A stretch of DNA of 36,560 nucleotides from the NCBI RefSeq assembly GCF_001591445.1, contig NZ_BCUX01000050.1, forward strand, positions 1 through 36,560, read 5' to 3'. Below, one piece after another: positions 8,721 to 17,534 of this stretch. Position 1 is the stretch's first letter. Every line of letters starts with the position of its first letter. The position numbers and the translations under genes are program-made. The notes below the pieces were generated by a model. The model searched no databases. It was not told where the DNA came from and worked only from the letters and a program-made list of their open reading frames with translations. The DNA comes from Neobacillus drentensis NBRC 102427. GTDB taxonomy: Bacteria > Bacillota > Bacilli > Bacillales > Cytobacillaceae.

Positions 8721-9655
8721 TATAGATAGTGCCCAATGAATATTCCAACCGCTAATAGAAAACCAAAGATGGTATTTGTTTGCGCGGTTGCCTTCATGGC
8801 AGGTGCCATTTTAATTGGAATTGTGTTTTCAATAAAGCCTTTCGTTGCTTTCATGGCCTTTGGAGCGCTAAGAATAACAAGTGCGGTCCAAACTGGCAAA
8901 ACACCAGTGATGATGAGTACCAAGACCCAAAGAAATGAAAAAGTGAACATCCCTGTTAGTAAATAAATTGCACCTTTTTTGCCTAATAGAATGGCCACTG
9001 TTTTACGGCCGTTTTCTTTGTCTCCATCCAAATCACGGATATTATTCGATAGCATAATCATACCAACTAAAATCATACTTGGAACTGAAACAAGTATGCT
9101 TGTGCTGCTGACTGTTCCCGTTTGAATAAAGAAGGCGATTAAAATAATCAGCATCCCCATAAAGAAACCTGAAAGAATTTCACCAAATGGTGTATAAGCG
9201 ATTGGGAATGGACCTCCAGTATAAAAATATCCTACAGCCATACATATTATACCTACTACGGCTAACCACCAGCTGCTATTTGCACAAATATAGATCCCTA
9301 ATAAAAGAGCTATTCCATAAAAGCCAAATGCAAGATTCAGGACTGTTTTTGGTTTGATTCCGTCACGAACAATCGTACCGCCAATCCCAACCGATTGGGC
9401 CGTATCCAGACCGCGCTTGAAATCGAAATATTCATTAAACATATTGGTTGCCGCTTGAATCAATAAACTCGCAATTAGCATGGCAAAAAATAGACCAAAG
9501 TGAATCTTCCCATGCTTAAGGGCTAGTGCCGTTCCAAGCAAAACTGGCACGAATGCAGCTGTTAATGTATGTGGGCGGGTCATTTGCCACCAAACTTGAA
9601 AGCCACGGTTAGATTCAACGACAGGTTTCGAGCTATGCTGTATATTTGGTTGCAT
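8720..9655 (-). CDS. menA: 1,4-dihydroxy-2-naphthoate polyprenyltransferase
   Basis: Attaches the isoprenoid tail to 1,4-dihydroxy-2-naphthoate, giving demethylmenaquinone; an integral membrane enzyme of the UbiA superfamily. The 311-residue protein is strongly hydrophobic with about eight or nine membrane segments. It carries both Asp-rich prenyl-diphosphate motifs, NEYFDFKRGLD (74-84) and NNIRDLDGD (204-212). The ATG at 9655 has a GGGAGA ribosome site. It is divergent from the menF operon, whereas in B. subtilis menA lies elsewhere. It has its own promoter. Confidence 0.93.
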   Translation of the reverse strand: MQPNIQHSSKPVVESNRGFQVWWQMTRPHTLTAAFVPVLLGTALALKHGKIHFGLFFAMLIASLLIQAATNMFNEYFDFKRGLDTAQSVGIGGTIVRDGIKPKTVLNLAFGFYGIALLLGIYICANSSWWLAVVGIICMAVGYFYTGGPFPIAYTPFGEILSGFFMGMLIILIAFFIQTGTVSSTSILVSVPSMILVGMIMLSNNIRDLDGDKENGRKTVAILLGKKGAIYLLTGMFTFSFLWVLVLIITGVLPVWTALVILSAPKAMKATKGFIENTIPIKMAPAMKATAQTNTIFGFLLAVGIFIGHYL

Positions 9656-9729
9656 ATTATCTCTCCCTTGTTATTTTTCTCTCTATATAGGTTTAGAATC
9701 GATTATTTAATGGGCTTTGCCCAAACCTA

Positions 9730-9758
9730 AGTGTATGAAATTCAAGGATTAGTGTCAA
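9730..9758 (-). promoter_or_regulatory. Sigma-A-type promoter of menA
   Basis: On the minus strand TTGACA (9758-9753) is separated by exactly 17 nt from TACACT (9735-9730). The predicted transcript starts near 9723 and opens with a small hairpin, TGGGC-AAA-GCCCA (9723-9711). Confidence 0.6.
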
Positions 9759-9883
9759 TTAATTTTTCTTATCAAATCTAGAAGATTATACCTGTTTGAT
9801 TATTATTGGATGGTTGGTGGGAAAATAGAATTAATGAAATTTACTGAGAAGCTCATTTTTATCAATATGGTGAAAACTTGATA

Positions 9884-9889
9884 TATAAT
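9884..9889 (+). promoter_or_regulatory. Possible -10 element for the menF operon
   Basis: A perfect TATAAT at 9884-9889 lies 123 nt before the menF start. The -35 region 17 nt upstream (ATCAAT) is poor, so an activator or a different promoter may be used. The rest of the 9656-10011 gap holds the menA promoter and the leader ORF described separately. Confidence 0.35.
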
Positions 9890-9949
9890 AGGTATTGGAG
9901 CAGGTTTGCTAGTGACAACTATAACTGACTTCTTTACAATAGGAGTTGT

Positions 9950-10033
9950 ATGTTAAATTTAGCAGAATATGAATGGATAACAGTCATTTCGGCTGTTTTG
10001 GAGGGATTTGTTTGGTTACCATTCAAGAATTAG
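9950..10033 (+). CDS. Possible 27-residue leader peptide overlapping menF
   Basis: ATG at 9950 follows AGGAG (9941-9945) at 4 nt and opens a 27-codon frame that runs through the menF ribosome site and 22 nt into menF in another frame (stop 10031-10033). The product begins MLNLAEYEWITVISAV and ends GFVWLPFKN; it is hydrophobic with two Trp. Ribosomes on it would pass over the menF start, so it could couple or modulate menF translation. It may also be fortuitous. Confidence 0.4.
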   Translation: MLNLAEYEWITVISAVLEGFVWLPFKN

Positions 10034-11412
10034 AAATAATGGAACGAGGTCTTTTGGCTGTTAGCCATGCGAAAGAACTGGGACGTCCCATTTTGATTAG
10101 TGAAGTTCATAAAATGGACACGATTAACCCACTATCATTTTTTAATAAAGGAAAAGAGAATTATTGCGGGGAACGATTCTTCTGGAAGGACCCAACGGAC
10201 GAGACCGTACTTGTTGGACTTGGGATTGCAAAACAAATTCAGACGGATCAGGCTTCTGACCGCTTTTTTCATGTTGAAAAGGAATGGGAGAAATTTTTAG
10301 AGGACTGCCTCATTTTTAATCCATATACAGAAATTGCTGTGGGGCCTGTCATGTTCGGAGGCTTTTCTTTCGATCCCCACAAGGAAAAAACAGATCTCTG
10401 GTCTAAGTACACTGATTCACTATTTCATATACCGAAATATCTATTGAGTATCATACGCGGTCAAACCTATTTAACCACGAATATTGTTTGTACCCCACAG
10501 GAGGATCCTTTTTTATTTAAAACAATAAGTGAAGAGAGAAATCAGCTACTAACTTCTCTCCATGATAACGAACGGATAAATACGGCAACCCTTCTAGAAA
10601 CTAGAGAGATTAAACCTGAGCAGTGGAAAAAAACGGTCGACGGAGTTGTGAAGGAATTAACAGAAGGTCCACTTAAAAAGGTCGTCCTAGCCCGGGAACT
10701 GAGGCTTGTTTTTGACGATCAAGTAGAGGCAGAGGCTGTATTGAATAATTTATTTAATCAACAGCATGAAAGCTTTATATTCGCATTTGAATCGAATGGT
10801 GATTGTTTTATAGGGGCATCTCCCGAGAGACTGGTCAAAAAACAAGCAAATGAAGTATATTCTACCTGTCTTGCCGGTTCTATTCCACGGGGGAAAACAG
10901 AAAAAGAAGACCAGCAACTAGGTCAATTGTTATTAAATGATCAAAAGAATCTAATTGAACATGGTTTCGTTGTTGAAATGATTAAGGAAGCACTTGAAGA
11001 ATCATGTGAAGAAATTATCCTGCCTGACAAGCCGCAGCTTATGAAGATTAGGGATATTCAGCATCTCTATACCCCTGTTATCGGTAAATGCCATAAGGAT
11101 GCTTCTTTGCTGTTATTAGTCGAACGGCTACACCCCACACCAGCACTCGGCGGACTTCCTAAGGATGAAGCAGTGGTGAAAATTAGACAAGTAGAAGAAC
11201 TTGATCGTGGTTTCTACGCCGCCCCACTAGGTTGGGTGGACTACAGAAAAAATGGCGAATTTGCTGTTTCCATTCGCTCTGGGCTGATCCAGGGGAAAGA
11301 GGTATCCTTGTTTGCAGGCTGTGGAGTAGTTGCCGATTCTGACCCGGAAAGTGAATACTTGGAGACGAGTTTGAAATTTAAACCCATGCTCCGAGCCCTT
11401 GGAGGAAATTGA
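10012..11412 (+). CDS. menF: Isochorismate synthase (menaquinone-specific)
   Basis: Converts chorismate to isochorismate, the first step of menaquinone synthesis. The 466-residue protein belongs to the chorismate-binding family: the C-terminal half has VVLARELRL, STCLAGSIPRGKT, QLMKIRDIQHLYTPV and DRGFYAAPLGWVD. The start is taken as TTG at 10012 because GGAGGG (10000-10005) lies 6 nt upstream; an in-frame ATG at 9973 has no ribosome site. First gene of the menFDHBEC cluster; its stop lies 1 nt before the menD ATG. Confidence 0.94.
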   Translation: MVTIQELEIMERGLLAVSHAKELGRPILISEVHKMDTINPLSFFNKGKENYCGERFFWKDPTDETVLVGLGIAKQIQTDQASDRFFHVEKEWEKFLEDCLIFNPYTEIAVGPVMFGGFSFDPHKEKTDLWSKYTDSLFHIPKYLLSIIRGQTYLTTNIVCTPQEDPFLFKTISEERNQLLTSLHDNERINTATLLETREIKPEQWKKTVDGVVKELTEGPLKKVVLARELRLVFDDQVEAEAVLNNLFNQQHESFIFAFESNGDCFIGASPERLVKKQANEVYSTCLAGSIPRGKTEKEDQQLGQLLLNDQKNLIEHGFVVEMIKEALEESCEEIILPDKPQLMKIRDIQHLYTPVIGKCHKDASLLLLVERLHPTPALGGLPKDEAVVKIRQVEELDRGFYAAPLGWVDYRKNGEFAVSIRSGLIQGKEVSLFAGCGVVADSDPESEYLETSLKFKPMLRALGGN

Positions 11413-11413
11413 T

Positions 11414-13159
11414 ATGAATCATCAAGAATCATTAACAGCTTATATTGCTGCCGTTGTTGCAGAGCTTATTTTTTCGGGAGTAACAGATGTCGTAGTCAGC
11501 CCTGGTTCAAGGTCAACTCCAATGGCGATGATTATGGCAGAGCATCCGGATTTAAAAGTCCATATCCATGTAGACGAACGGTCAGCGGCCTTTTTTGCCT
11601 TGGGGATTGCCAAGTCGTTAAATAGGCCAGTAGCGATTCTATGTACATCTGGTACGGCAGCAGCAAACTATTTTCCAGCGGTTGTGGAAGCACGTTATGC
11701 ACGGGTTCCATTGATCGTTCTAACAGCGGACCGGCCGCATGAATTGAGAGAAGTTGGTGCACCGCAAGCCATTGATCAAATTCATTTATATGGGAAGCAT
11801 GTAAAATGGTTCTCTGAAATGGCATTGCCTGAAAAAAGTGATGAAATTATCCGCTATGCCAGAACCGTTTGTGCCAGGGCAGTGGCGATTGCCACTAGTG
11901 CCCCCTCCGGTCCTGTTCATTTGAATTTTCCGTTCAGAGAGCCGCTCATTCCAAAGCTGGATGAGGAGCTCTTCGAGCTTAATGAACGACCCAACGGGTA
12001 TATAAAAGTTCAAAACGGGGACTTAACGCTTTCAGATGAACATTTTCAGGAAATAGCAAACAGGCTTACTAAGACAAATAAAGGTGTTATTATTTGTGGA
12101 AACATGGGAGATCCGGAATTTCCTAAAGCGGTTACGCAATTAGCTGAGCAATTAAATTTTCCAATTATTGCAGACCCCTTATCACAATTAAGAAGTGGGC
12201 AGCATAGCCTTGAAAATATTATTGAAACGTATGATACTTTCTTACGGGTTGATGATGCAAAATCGTTTCTTAAACCGGATGTTATTTTAAGGTTTGGAGC
12301 GATGCCCATATCAAAGGCATTAACGATATTTTTAAAAGAAAATGGAAGCGCAGAACAATATGTTATTGATGGCGGCGGCGGATGGCGTGATCCCTCAGCG
12401 TTATCAACAAATATGATTTTCTGCAATGAATCACTATTCTGCGAAAAGTTGTTATCCTATACTGTTCCGAACTCTTCATCCGAATTTTTAATGAAATGGA
12501 AAAAAATAAACGAGCTAACCAAAGGAAATATGACTGCTCTAAGAGATATCACAGAATTAAGTGAAGGCAAACTATTCTATCAATTAGCCGAGATGGTACC
12601 AGAAGGTGCGACCCTTTTTGTTGGAAATAGCATGCCAATTCGCGACTTAGATAGTTTTTTTCTCAACAATAATAAAGAAATCAAAGTAATGGCCAACAGG
12701 GGAGCCAATGGGATCGATGGAACTGTCTCTACCGCGTTAGGTGCTGCTTTATACTCGAAATCCTTCTATCTTGTTCTCGGCGATTTGACCTTCTTCCATG
12801 ACTTAAATGGTCTAATTGCGGCAAAATTGTACAATCTAGATATTAATATTCTTCTTGTTAACAATAATGGAGGCGGAATTTTTTCCTTCCTGCCACAATC
12901 GGAGCATTCTAAGAACTTTGAATTGCTGTTTGGAACGCCACTAGATCTTGAATTTGAGCATGCGGTAAAGATGTTTAAGGGTGAATTTACAAAGATTGAA
13001 GATTGGGACCATTTAGAGTCTGAAATGATGAAGGCTACTAATCAAACGGGATTAAAAGTATATGAGCTTAGAACAAACAGAGACGTTAACCGGGACGAAC
13101 ACCGCGAATTTTGGAGTTTTGTTTCCGGGGAAATATCGAACTTTGTCAAAGGTGAATAG
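11414..13159 (+). CDS. menD: SEPHCHC synthase (2-succinyl-5-enolpyruvyl-6-hydroxy-3-cyclohexene-1-carboxylate synthase)
   Basis: A thiamine-diphosphate enzyme that adds decarboxylated 2-oxoglutarate to isochorismate. The 581-residue protein has the N-terminal pyrimidine-binding domain with VVSPGSRSTPM, and a C-terminal ThDP/Mg site starting at G456 (GDLTFFHDLNGL) and ending in LLVNNNGGGIFSFL. The third base of the usual GDG motif is replaced by Leu, as is normal for MenD. ATG 11414 with GGAGGA (11401-11406). Confidence 0.96.
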   Translation: MNHQESLTAYIAAVVAELIFSGVTDVVVSPGSRSTPMAMIMAEHPDLKVHIHVDERSAAFFALGIAKSLNRPVAILCTSGTAAANYFPAVVEARYARVPLIVLTADRPHELREVGAPQAIDQIHLYGKHVKWFSEMALPEKSDEIIRYARTVCARAVAIATSAPSGPVHLNFPFREPLIPKLDEELFELNERPNGYIKVQNGDLTLSDEHFQEIANRLTKTNKGVIICGNMGDPEFPKAVTQLAEQLNFPIIADPLSQLRSGQHSLENIIETYDTFLRVDDAKSFLKPDVILRFGAMPISKALTIFLKENGSAEQYVIDGGGGWRDPSALSTNMIFCNESLFCEKLLSYTVPNSSSEFLMKWKKINELTKGNMTALRDITELSEGKLFYQLAEMVPEGATLFVGNSMPIRDLDSFFLNNNKEIKVMANRGANGIDGTVSTALGAALYSKSFYLVLGDLTFFHDLNGLIAAKLYNLDINILLVNNNGGGIFSFLPQSEHSKNFELLFGTPLDLEFEHAVKMFKGEFTKIEDWDHLESEMMKATNQTGLKVYELRTNRDVNRDEHREFWSFVSGEISNFVKGE

Positions 13160-13162
13160 TAA

Positions 13163-13975
13163 ATGCAGATTATTAGCAACGGAATTCAATATCATGTCGA
13201 AGTATGCGGTGAAGGATCTATTCCACTTGTTCTTTTACATGGATTTACTGGGGACACCTCGACATGGACTCCTTTCTATGATGCTTGGGGGAAGCAAGTG
13301 AAACTAATTAGTCCTGACATCATTGGACATGGAAAAACGGAATCACCCGATGTACTTAGCCGTTACCAAATAGAATCAGTTGCAAAGGATTTAAAAGCGA
13401 TCCTTGAACATTTTGATGTTGAGCAAGTAGATTTGCTTGGTTACTCTATGGGGGGAAGACTTGCCCTTACCTTTGCCCTACTGTTCCCAACGCGGGTCCG
13501 AAAATTGATACTTGAGAGTGTCTCACCCGGCTTGGCAACAGAAGATGAAAGACATCTTCGCCGTATGAAAGATGCAGAACTTGCTCATTTTATTAAAGAA
13601 CGAGGGATACGCTGGTTTGTAGATTATTGGGAAGGGATCCCCCTTTTTCAAACGATGAATCGACTGCCTTCAGCACAAAAGCAAGTCATAAGAGAACAAC
13701 GTTTAAACAATTCGCCTAGTGGGCTTGCTAATAGTCTGCTGGGGATGGGAACTGGCTCCCAGCCCAGCTGGTGGGGGAAATTAAACAAACTGACATGCGA
13801 GGTTATGCTTTTAACGGGTAAAGAAGATAAAAAGTTTTGTGATATTGCGGATAAAATGATGAAAGAGCTTAAAAATAGCTCATGGACGGTTATTGAAGGC
13901 AGTGGGCATGCAATTCATGTGGAAGAACCTGAAAAGTTTGGTACAATAGTAAGTGACTTTTTGTCAGAAGAATAA
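13163..13975 (+). CDS. menH: SHCHC synthase (2-succinyl-6-hydroxy-2,4-cyclohexadiene-1-carboxylate synthase)
   Basis: An alpha/beta hydrolase-fold lyase that removes pyruvate from SEPHCHC. The 270-residue protein shows VLLHGFTGDTSTW (oxyanion region), the nucleophile elbow GYSMGG with S95, and H249 in GSGHAIHVEEP. It starts 3 nt after the menD stop, with AAAGGTGA upstream. The B. subtilis counterpart was called ytxM. Confidence 0.94.
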   Translation: MQIISNGIQYHVEVCGEGSIPLVLLHGFTGDTSTWTPFYDAWGKQVKLISPDIIGHGKTESPDVLSRYQIESVAKDLKAILEHFDVEQVDLLGYSMGGRLALTFALLFPTRVRKLILESVSPGLATEDERHLRRMKDAELAHFIKERGIRWFVDYWEGIPLFQTMNRLPSAQKQVIREQRLNNSPSGLANSLLGMGTGSQPSWWGKLNKLTCEVMLLTGKEDKKFCDIADKMMKELKNSSWTVIEGSGHAIHVEEPEKFGTIVSDFLSEE

Positions 13976-13994
13976 ATAAAAGGAGGATTTCATT

Positions 13995-14813
13995 TTGACA
14001 GTAGAATGGATTGCAGGACGCAAGTATGAAGAAATTTTATATGAAACATACAATGGTATTGCGAAAATCACCATTAATCGTCCACATGTACATAATGCAT
14101 TTACGCCGAGAACAGTTTCGGAAATGATTGATGCTTTCGCCTATGCGCGAGATGATTCAAGTATAGGGGTTATTGTTTTAACTGGTGCAGGAGAGAAGGC
14201 ATTTTGCTCCGGTGGTGACCAAAAAGTCCGGGGCCATGGAGGATATGTTGGAGAGGATCAAATTCCTCGTCTCAACGTTCTTGACCTGCAGCGCCTCATT
14301 CGTGTGATACCGAAACCTGTTATCGCCATGGTAAAAGGATATGCTATTGGTGGCGGTCATGTGTTGCACATTGTGTGTGACTTAACGATTGCAGCTGATA
14401 ACGCTATTTTCGGACAAACTGGACCGAATGTAGGGAGCTTTGATGCTGGTTATGGTTCAGGCTACCTGGCTAGAATTGTTGGACATAAAAAGGCTCGGGA
14501 AATTTGGTTCCTTTGCCGTCAGTACAATGCCCAAGAGGCACTTGATATGGGCTTAGTTAATACAGTGGTTCCGCTTGAAAGAGTTGAAGAGGAAACAATC
14601 CAATGGTGTAATGAAATTCTGGAGAAAAGTCCTACGGCCCTTCGTTTCTTGAAAGCAGCTATGAATGCTGATACAGACGGCTTAGCAGGTCTTCAGCAAT
14701 TCGCCGGTGATGCAACCCTGCTTTACTATACAACCGATGAAGCAAAAGAAGGGCGCGACTCCTTTAAGGAAAAGCGTAAGCCTGATTTTGGTAAATTCCC
14801 TCGTTTTCCTTGA
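13995..14813 (+). CDS. menB: 1,4-dihydroxy-2-naphthoyl-CoA synthase
   Basis: A crotonase-fold enzyme that cyclises o-succinylbenzoyl-CoA to 1,4-dihydroxy-2-naphthoyl-CoA. The 272-residue protein has [15 protein letters not shown] and [16 protein letters not shown]. The Gly in QTGP is typical of the bicarbonate-dependent type I MenB. The start is TTG at 13995, with AGGAGG (13981-13986) upstream. It is followed by a terminator-like hairpin before menE. Confidence 0.96.
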   Translation: MTVEWIAGRKYEEILYETYNGIAKITINRPHVHNAFTPRTVSEMIDAFAYARDDSSIGVIVLTGAGEKAFCSGGDQKVRGHGGYVGEDQIPRLNVLDLQRLIRVIPKPVIAMVKGYAIGGGHVLHIVCDLTIAADNAIFGQTGPNVGSFDAGYGSGYLARIVGHKKAREIWFLCRQYNAQEALDMGLVNTVVPLERVEEETIQWCNEILEKSPTALRFLKAAMNADTDGLAGLQQFAGDATLLYYTTDEAKEGRDSFKEKRKPDFGKFPRFP

Positions 14814-14825
14814 TAGTTTTTCCGG

Positions 14826-14856
14826 CAGCTTGATGGTTCCCATCAGGCTGTTTTTA
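14826..14856 (+). terminator. Terminator hairpin between menB and menE
   Basis: CAGCTTGATGG (14826-14836) and CCATCAGGCTG (14840-14850) form an 11-bp stem with one G-T pair and a 3-nt loop, followed by TTTTT. It lies inside the men gene series, so it may cut menE-menC expression or end a menFDHB transcript. Confidence 0.75.
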
Positions 14857-14902
14857 ATAGAAAGACGGGTACGAGCAAGACAGATTTGGAAAGGTGACAG
14901 AT

Positions 14903-16387
14903 ATGCAAAGCGAAAAGATGCCTAATTTTTTAAAGAAAAGAGCGTTTCTAACCCCTGAACGGACCGCCGTTTATTTTCAAGAACAAACGATAACCTTCGG
15001 AGAACTCTACCATCGTTCTTATCAAGTAGCAGGACAGTTAGAAGCGATAGGGGTAAAAAAAGATCAATATGTCGGAGTGCTATTAAAAAATAATCTTGAT
15101 ACTATTGTTATTTTATTTGCACTCCAGCTGTTAGGTGTTCATTCTGTAATTTTAAACAACCGCCTCGCTCCGGCGGAATTGGTCTGGCAGTTAAAAGATT
15201 CAAATGTGGCTTCTTTACTACTTGACGACTCTTTTTCTGATACAAGAGCATTCATAAATAGACAGCTTCCATCCTTATACACGGTAACGACGGGGGACTT
15301 ATTAACCGGGATTACTTGTGAACCCGATATTCAGGAAGAAATCTGCTTGTCGGAAGTATGTACGATTATGTATACATCAGGAACGACAGGAAATCCCAAA
15401 GGGGTAATTCAAACCTATGGAAATCACTGGTGGAGTTCGGTAGGTTCAGCCTTAAATTTGGGCTTTATAGAAGGTGATTGCTGGCTTTGTAACGTTCCGC
15501 TCTTTCATATTAGCGGCTTTTCAATTTTAATGCGCAGTGTCATCTATGGGATGCCTATCGTTCTCCACGACCACTTTGATGCGGAAGATACCATTAAAGA
15601 TATTCAAGATAAAAAAGTGACAATCATGTCAGTTGTTGGTACAGCCCTAAGACGAATTGTTGATGCTCTTCAAGACAGTCGCCTTCCAGATCATTTTCGC
15701 TGTATGCTTCTTGGAGGAGGACCCGCGCCATTACCATTACTCCAAGCGTGTGTAGAAAAAGAAATTCCTGTATTCCAAACCTATGGAATGACTGAATCCT
15801 CCTCACAAATCGTAACACTTGCTCCAGAGTATAGTCTGTCAAAACTGGGCTCGGCCGGAAAGCCATTATTCACCTCGCAAGTTCAAATTATTGCAGAAGA
15901 TGGCAGCCAAGCTCCCTCAGGTGTGCCAGGTGAAATTGTCGTAAAAGGACCTAATGTTACCCCTGGTTATCTATTCCTTCCTGAAGTAACAGAAGAAAAG
16001 TTTCAAAATGGTTGGTTCCACACGGGAGATATGGGGTACTTAGATGAAGAAGGCTTCTTATATGTACTTGATCGGCGTTCTGACCTGATTATTTCAGGGG
16101 GAGAGAATATTTACCCTGCCGAGATTGAGGCGGTTTTGTTAGCCCATCCGGATGTCGCAGAGGCAGGGGTTACAGGTTTAGTGAATGAAGAGTGGGGACA
16201 AGTGCCGATTGCTTTTATAATAAAAAAGGCGGGAACCAATCCTTCTAGTGAGGAACTTGAGCAATTTTGCAAAGAGCGATTAGGAAAATATAAGGTACCG
16301 AAAGCATTTTATTTTATGGAAGAATTGCCTAGAAATGCTTCGAAAAAACTGCTGCGCCGGGAGCTGCGGAAGTGGGTGGATCAATGA
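14903..16387 (+). CDS. menE: o-Succinylbenzoate-CoA ligase
   Basis: Activates o-succinylbenzoate with ATP and CoA. The 494-residue protein is an ANL-superfamily adenylating enzyme: P-loop IMYTSGTTGNPKG (about 155-167), TYGMTESSSQ, HTGDMGYLDEEGFLYVLDR and the C-terminal hinge with SGGENIYPAEIE; a late Lys in the ASKKLLRREL tail is the usual catalytic lysine region. ATG 14903 is preferred over the in-frame GTG at 14894 because GGAAAGG lies at a better distance. It overlaps menC by an ATGA. Confidence 0.95.
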   Translation: MQSEKMPNFLKKRAFLTPERTAVYFQEQTITFGELYHRSYQVAGQLEAIGVKKDQYVGVLLKNNLDTIVILFALQLLGVHSVILNNRLAPAELVWQLKDSNVASLLLDDSFSDTRAFINRQLPSLYTVTTGDLLTGITCEPDIQEEICLSEVCTIMYTSGTTGNPKGVIQTYGNHWWSSVGSALNLGFIEGDCWLCNVPLFHISGFSILMRSVIYGMPIVLHDHFDAEDTIKDIQDKKVTIMSVVGTALRRIVDALQDSRLPDHFRCMLLGGGPAPLPLLQACVEKEIPVFQTYGMTESSSQIVTLAPEYSLSKLGSAGKPLFTSQVQIIAEDGSQAPSGVPGEIVVKGPNVTPGYLFLPEVTEEKFQNGWFHTGDMGYLDEEGFLYVLDRRSDLIISGGENIYPAEIEAVLLAHPDVAEAGVTGLVNEEWGQVPIAFIIKKAGTNPSSEELEQFCKERLGKYKVPKAFYFMEELPRNASKKLLRRELRKWVDQ

Positions 16388-17493
16388 TGACGATAGCATC
16401 AGTTGAGTTGAATGTCATCCAAATGCCCTTAAAGGAACCGTTTCTAACCCATTTAGGAGCCGTGACGGACCGTGAGGGAATCATCATTAGGATAACCAAC
16501 TCAGATGGTGTTACAGGGTTTGGTGAGGGCGTGGCATTTTCCACCCCGTGGTACACAGAAGAAACGGTAAAAACAAGTTTACATATGTTAACTGATATTT
16601 TGATTCCTTTATTAAAAAAGAATCCGATCAATCATCCCCAAGAGGCTTCACTGCTTTTTCGCTCAATAAGAAGGAACAATATGGCTAAGGCCGCATTAGA
16701 AACGGCTCTGTGGGATTTATTTGCAAAAAGTTATTCACAGCCGCTAGCAAAAACCTTAGGCGGGACAAGCCCGCTTATTCCATCAGGTGTAGTGGTGGCA
16801 ACAGACTCAACTAAAAATGCACTCCAACAAATTGAACAATATCTTGAGGCTGGTTATCAGCGGATTAAAGTAAAAATAAATCCACGGCAAGATTATTCTT
16901 TTCTCTCTGAAATTTGCAGCGTTTATCCAGACCTCGCAATCATGGCAGATGCCAATTCTGCCTATACCTTAAAAGATATCGACCGAATAAAGGCACTGGA
17001 TGACTTTAACTTGCTGATGATTGAGCAGCCGCTGGGCTTTGATGATATTCTTGAACACGCAATGCTGCAAAAAGAAATAAAGACACCTATTTGTTTAGAT
17101 GAAAGTATCGTTAGCTTTGAGGATGCTCGAAAAGCTATTGAGTTCGGAAGCTGTCAAGTGATTAATATAAAAGTGGGCAGAGTTGGCGGCTTGTATGAAG
17201 CGAAACGAATTCATGACTATTGCTTGGAAAAGGGCATACCTGTCTGGTGTGGAGGAATGATTGAATTTGGAATATCCCGCGCCCATAATATTGCACTCGC
17301 CTCATTACCAGGCTTTACAATCCCAGGAGATATCTCCGCCTCTAATCGCTTTTGGGAGGAAGACATTATCACTCCCGAGGTAACTGTAGAAAACGGATTC
17401 GTAAAAGTCCCATCCGGACCTGGAATTGGATTTGAAATAAACGAGAAAAGATTACAGGAAGTCTTGTTATCGAAAGAAACATTTGCTTTATAA
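16384..17493 (+). CDS. menC: o-Succinylbenzoate synthase
   Basis: Dehydrates SHCHC to o-succinylbenzoate; enolase superfamily. The 369-residue protein carries the catalytic pair K162-x-K164 (RIKVKINP), metal ligands D189 (MADANSAY), E214 (MIEQPL) and D239 (CLDESI), and the second base K263 (INIKVGRVGG). The ATG at 16384 overlaps the menE stop (ATGA), giving translational coupling. It is the last gene of the men series. Confidence 0.95.
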   Translation: MMTIASVELNVIQMPLKEPFLTHLGAVTDREGIIIRITNSDGVTGFGEGVAFSTPWYTEETVKTSLHMLTDILIPLLKKNPINHPQEASLLFRSIRRNNMAKAALETALWDLFAKSYSQPLAKTLGGTSPLIPSGVVVATDSTKNALQQIEQYLEAGYQRIKVKINPRQDYSFLSEICSVYPDLAIMADANSAYTLKDIDRIKALDDFNLLMIEQPLGFDDILEHAMLQKEIKTPICLDESIVSFEDARKAIEFGSCQVINIKVGRVGGLYEAKRIHDYCLEKGIPVWCGGMIEFGISRAHNIALASLPGFTIPGDISASNRFWEEDIITPEVTVENGFVKVPSGPGIGFEINEKRLQEVLLSKETFAL

Positions 17494-17526
17494 AAAAATG
17501 AACCAGGTAAGAGCCTGGTTCATTTC
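17491..17526. terminator. Terminator between menC and the zinc lipoprotein gene
   Basis: AAATGAACCAGG (17496-17507) pairs with CCTGGTTCATTT (17514-17525) around TAAGAG. The long T run lies on the minus-strand side, so it should work best for the leftward gene, while menC transcripts get only a short T stretch. Confidence 0.85.
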
Positions 17527-17534
17527 AGCAACTA

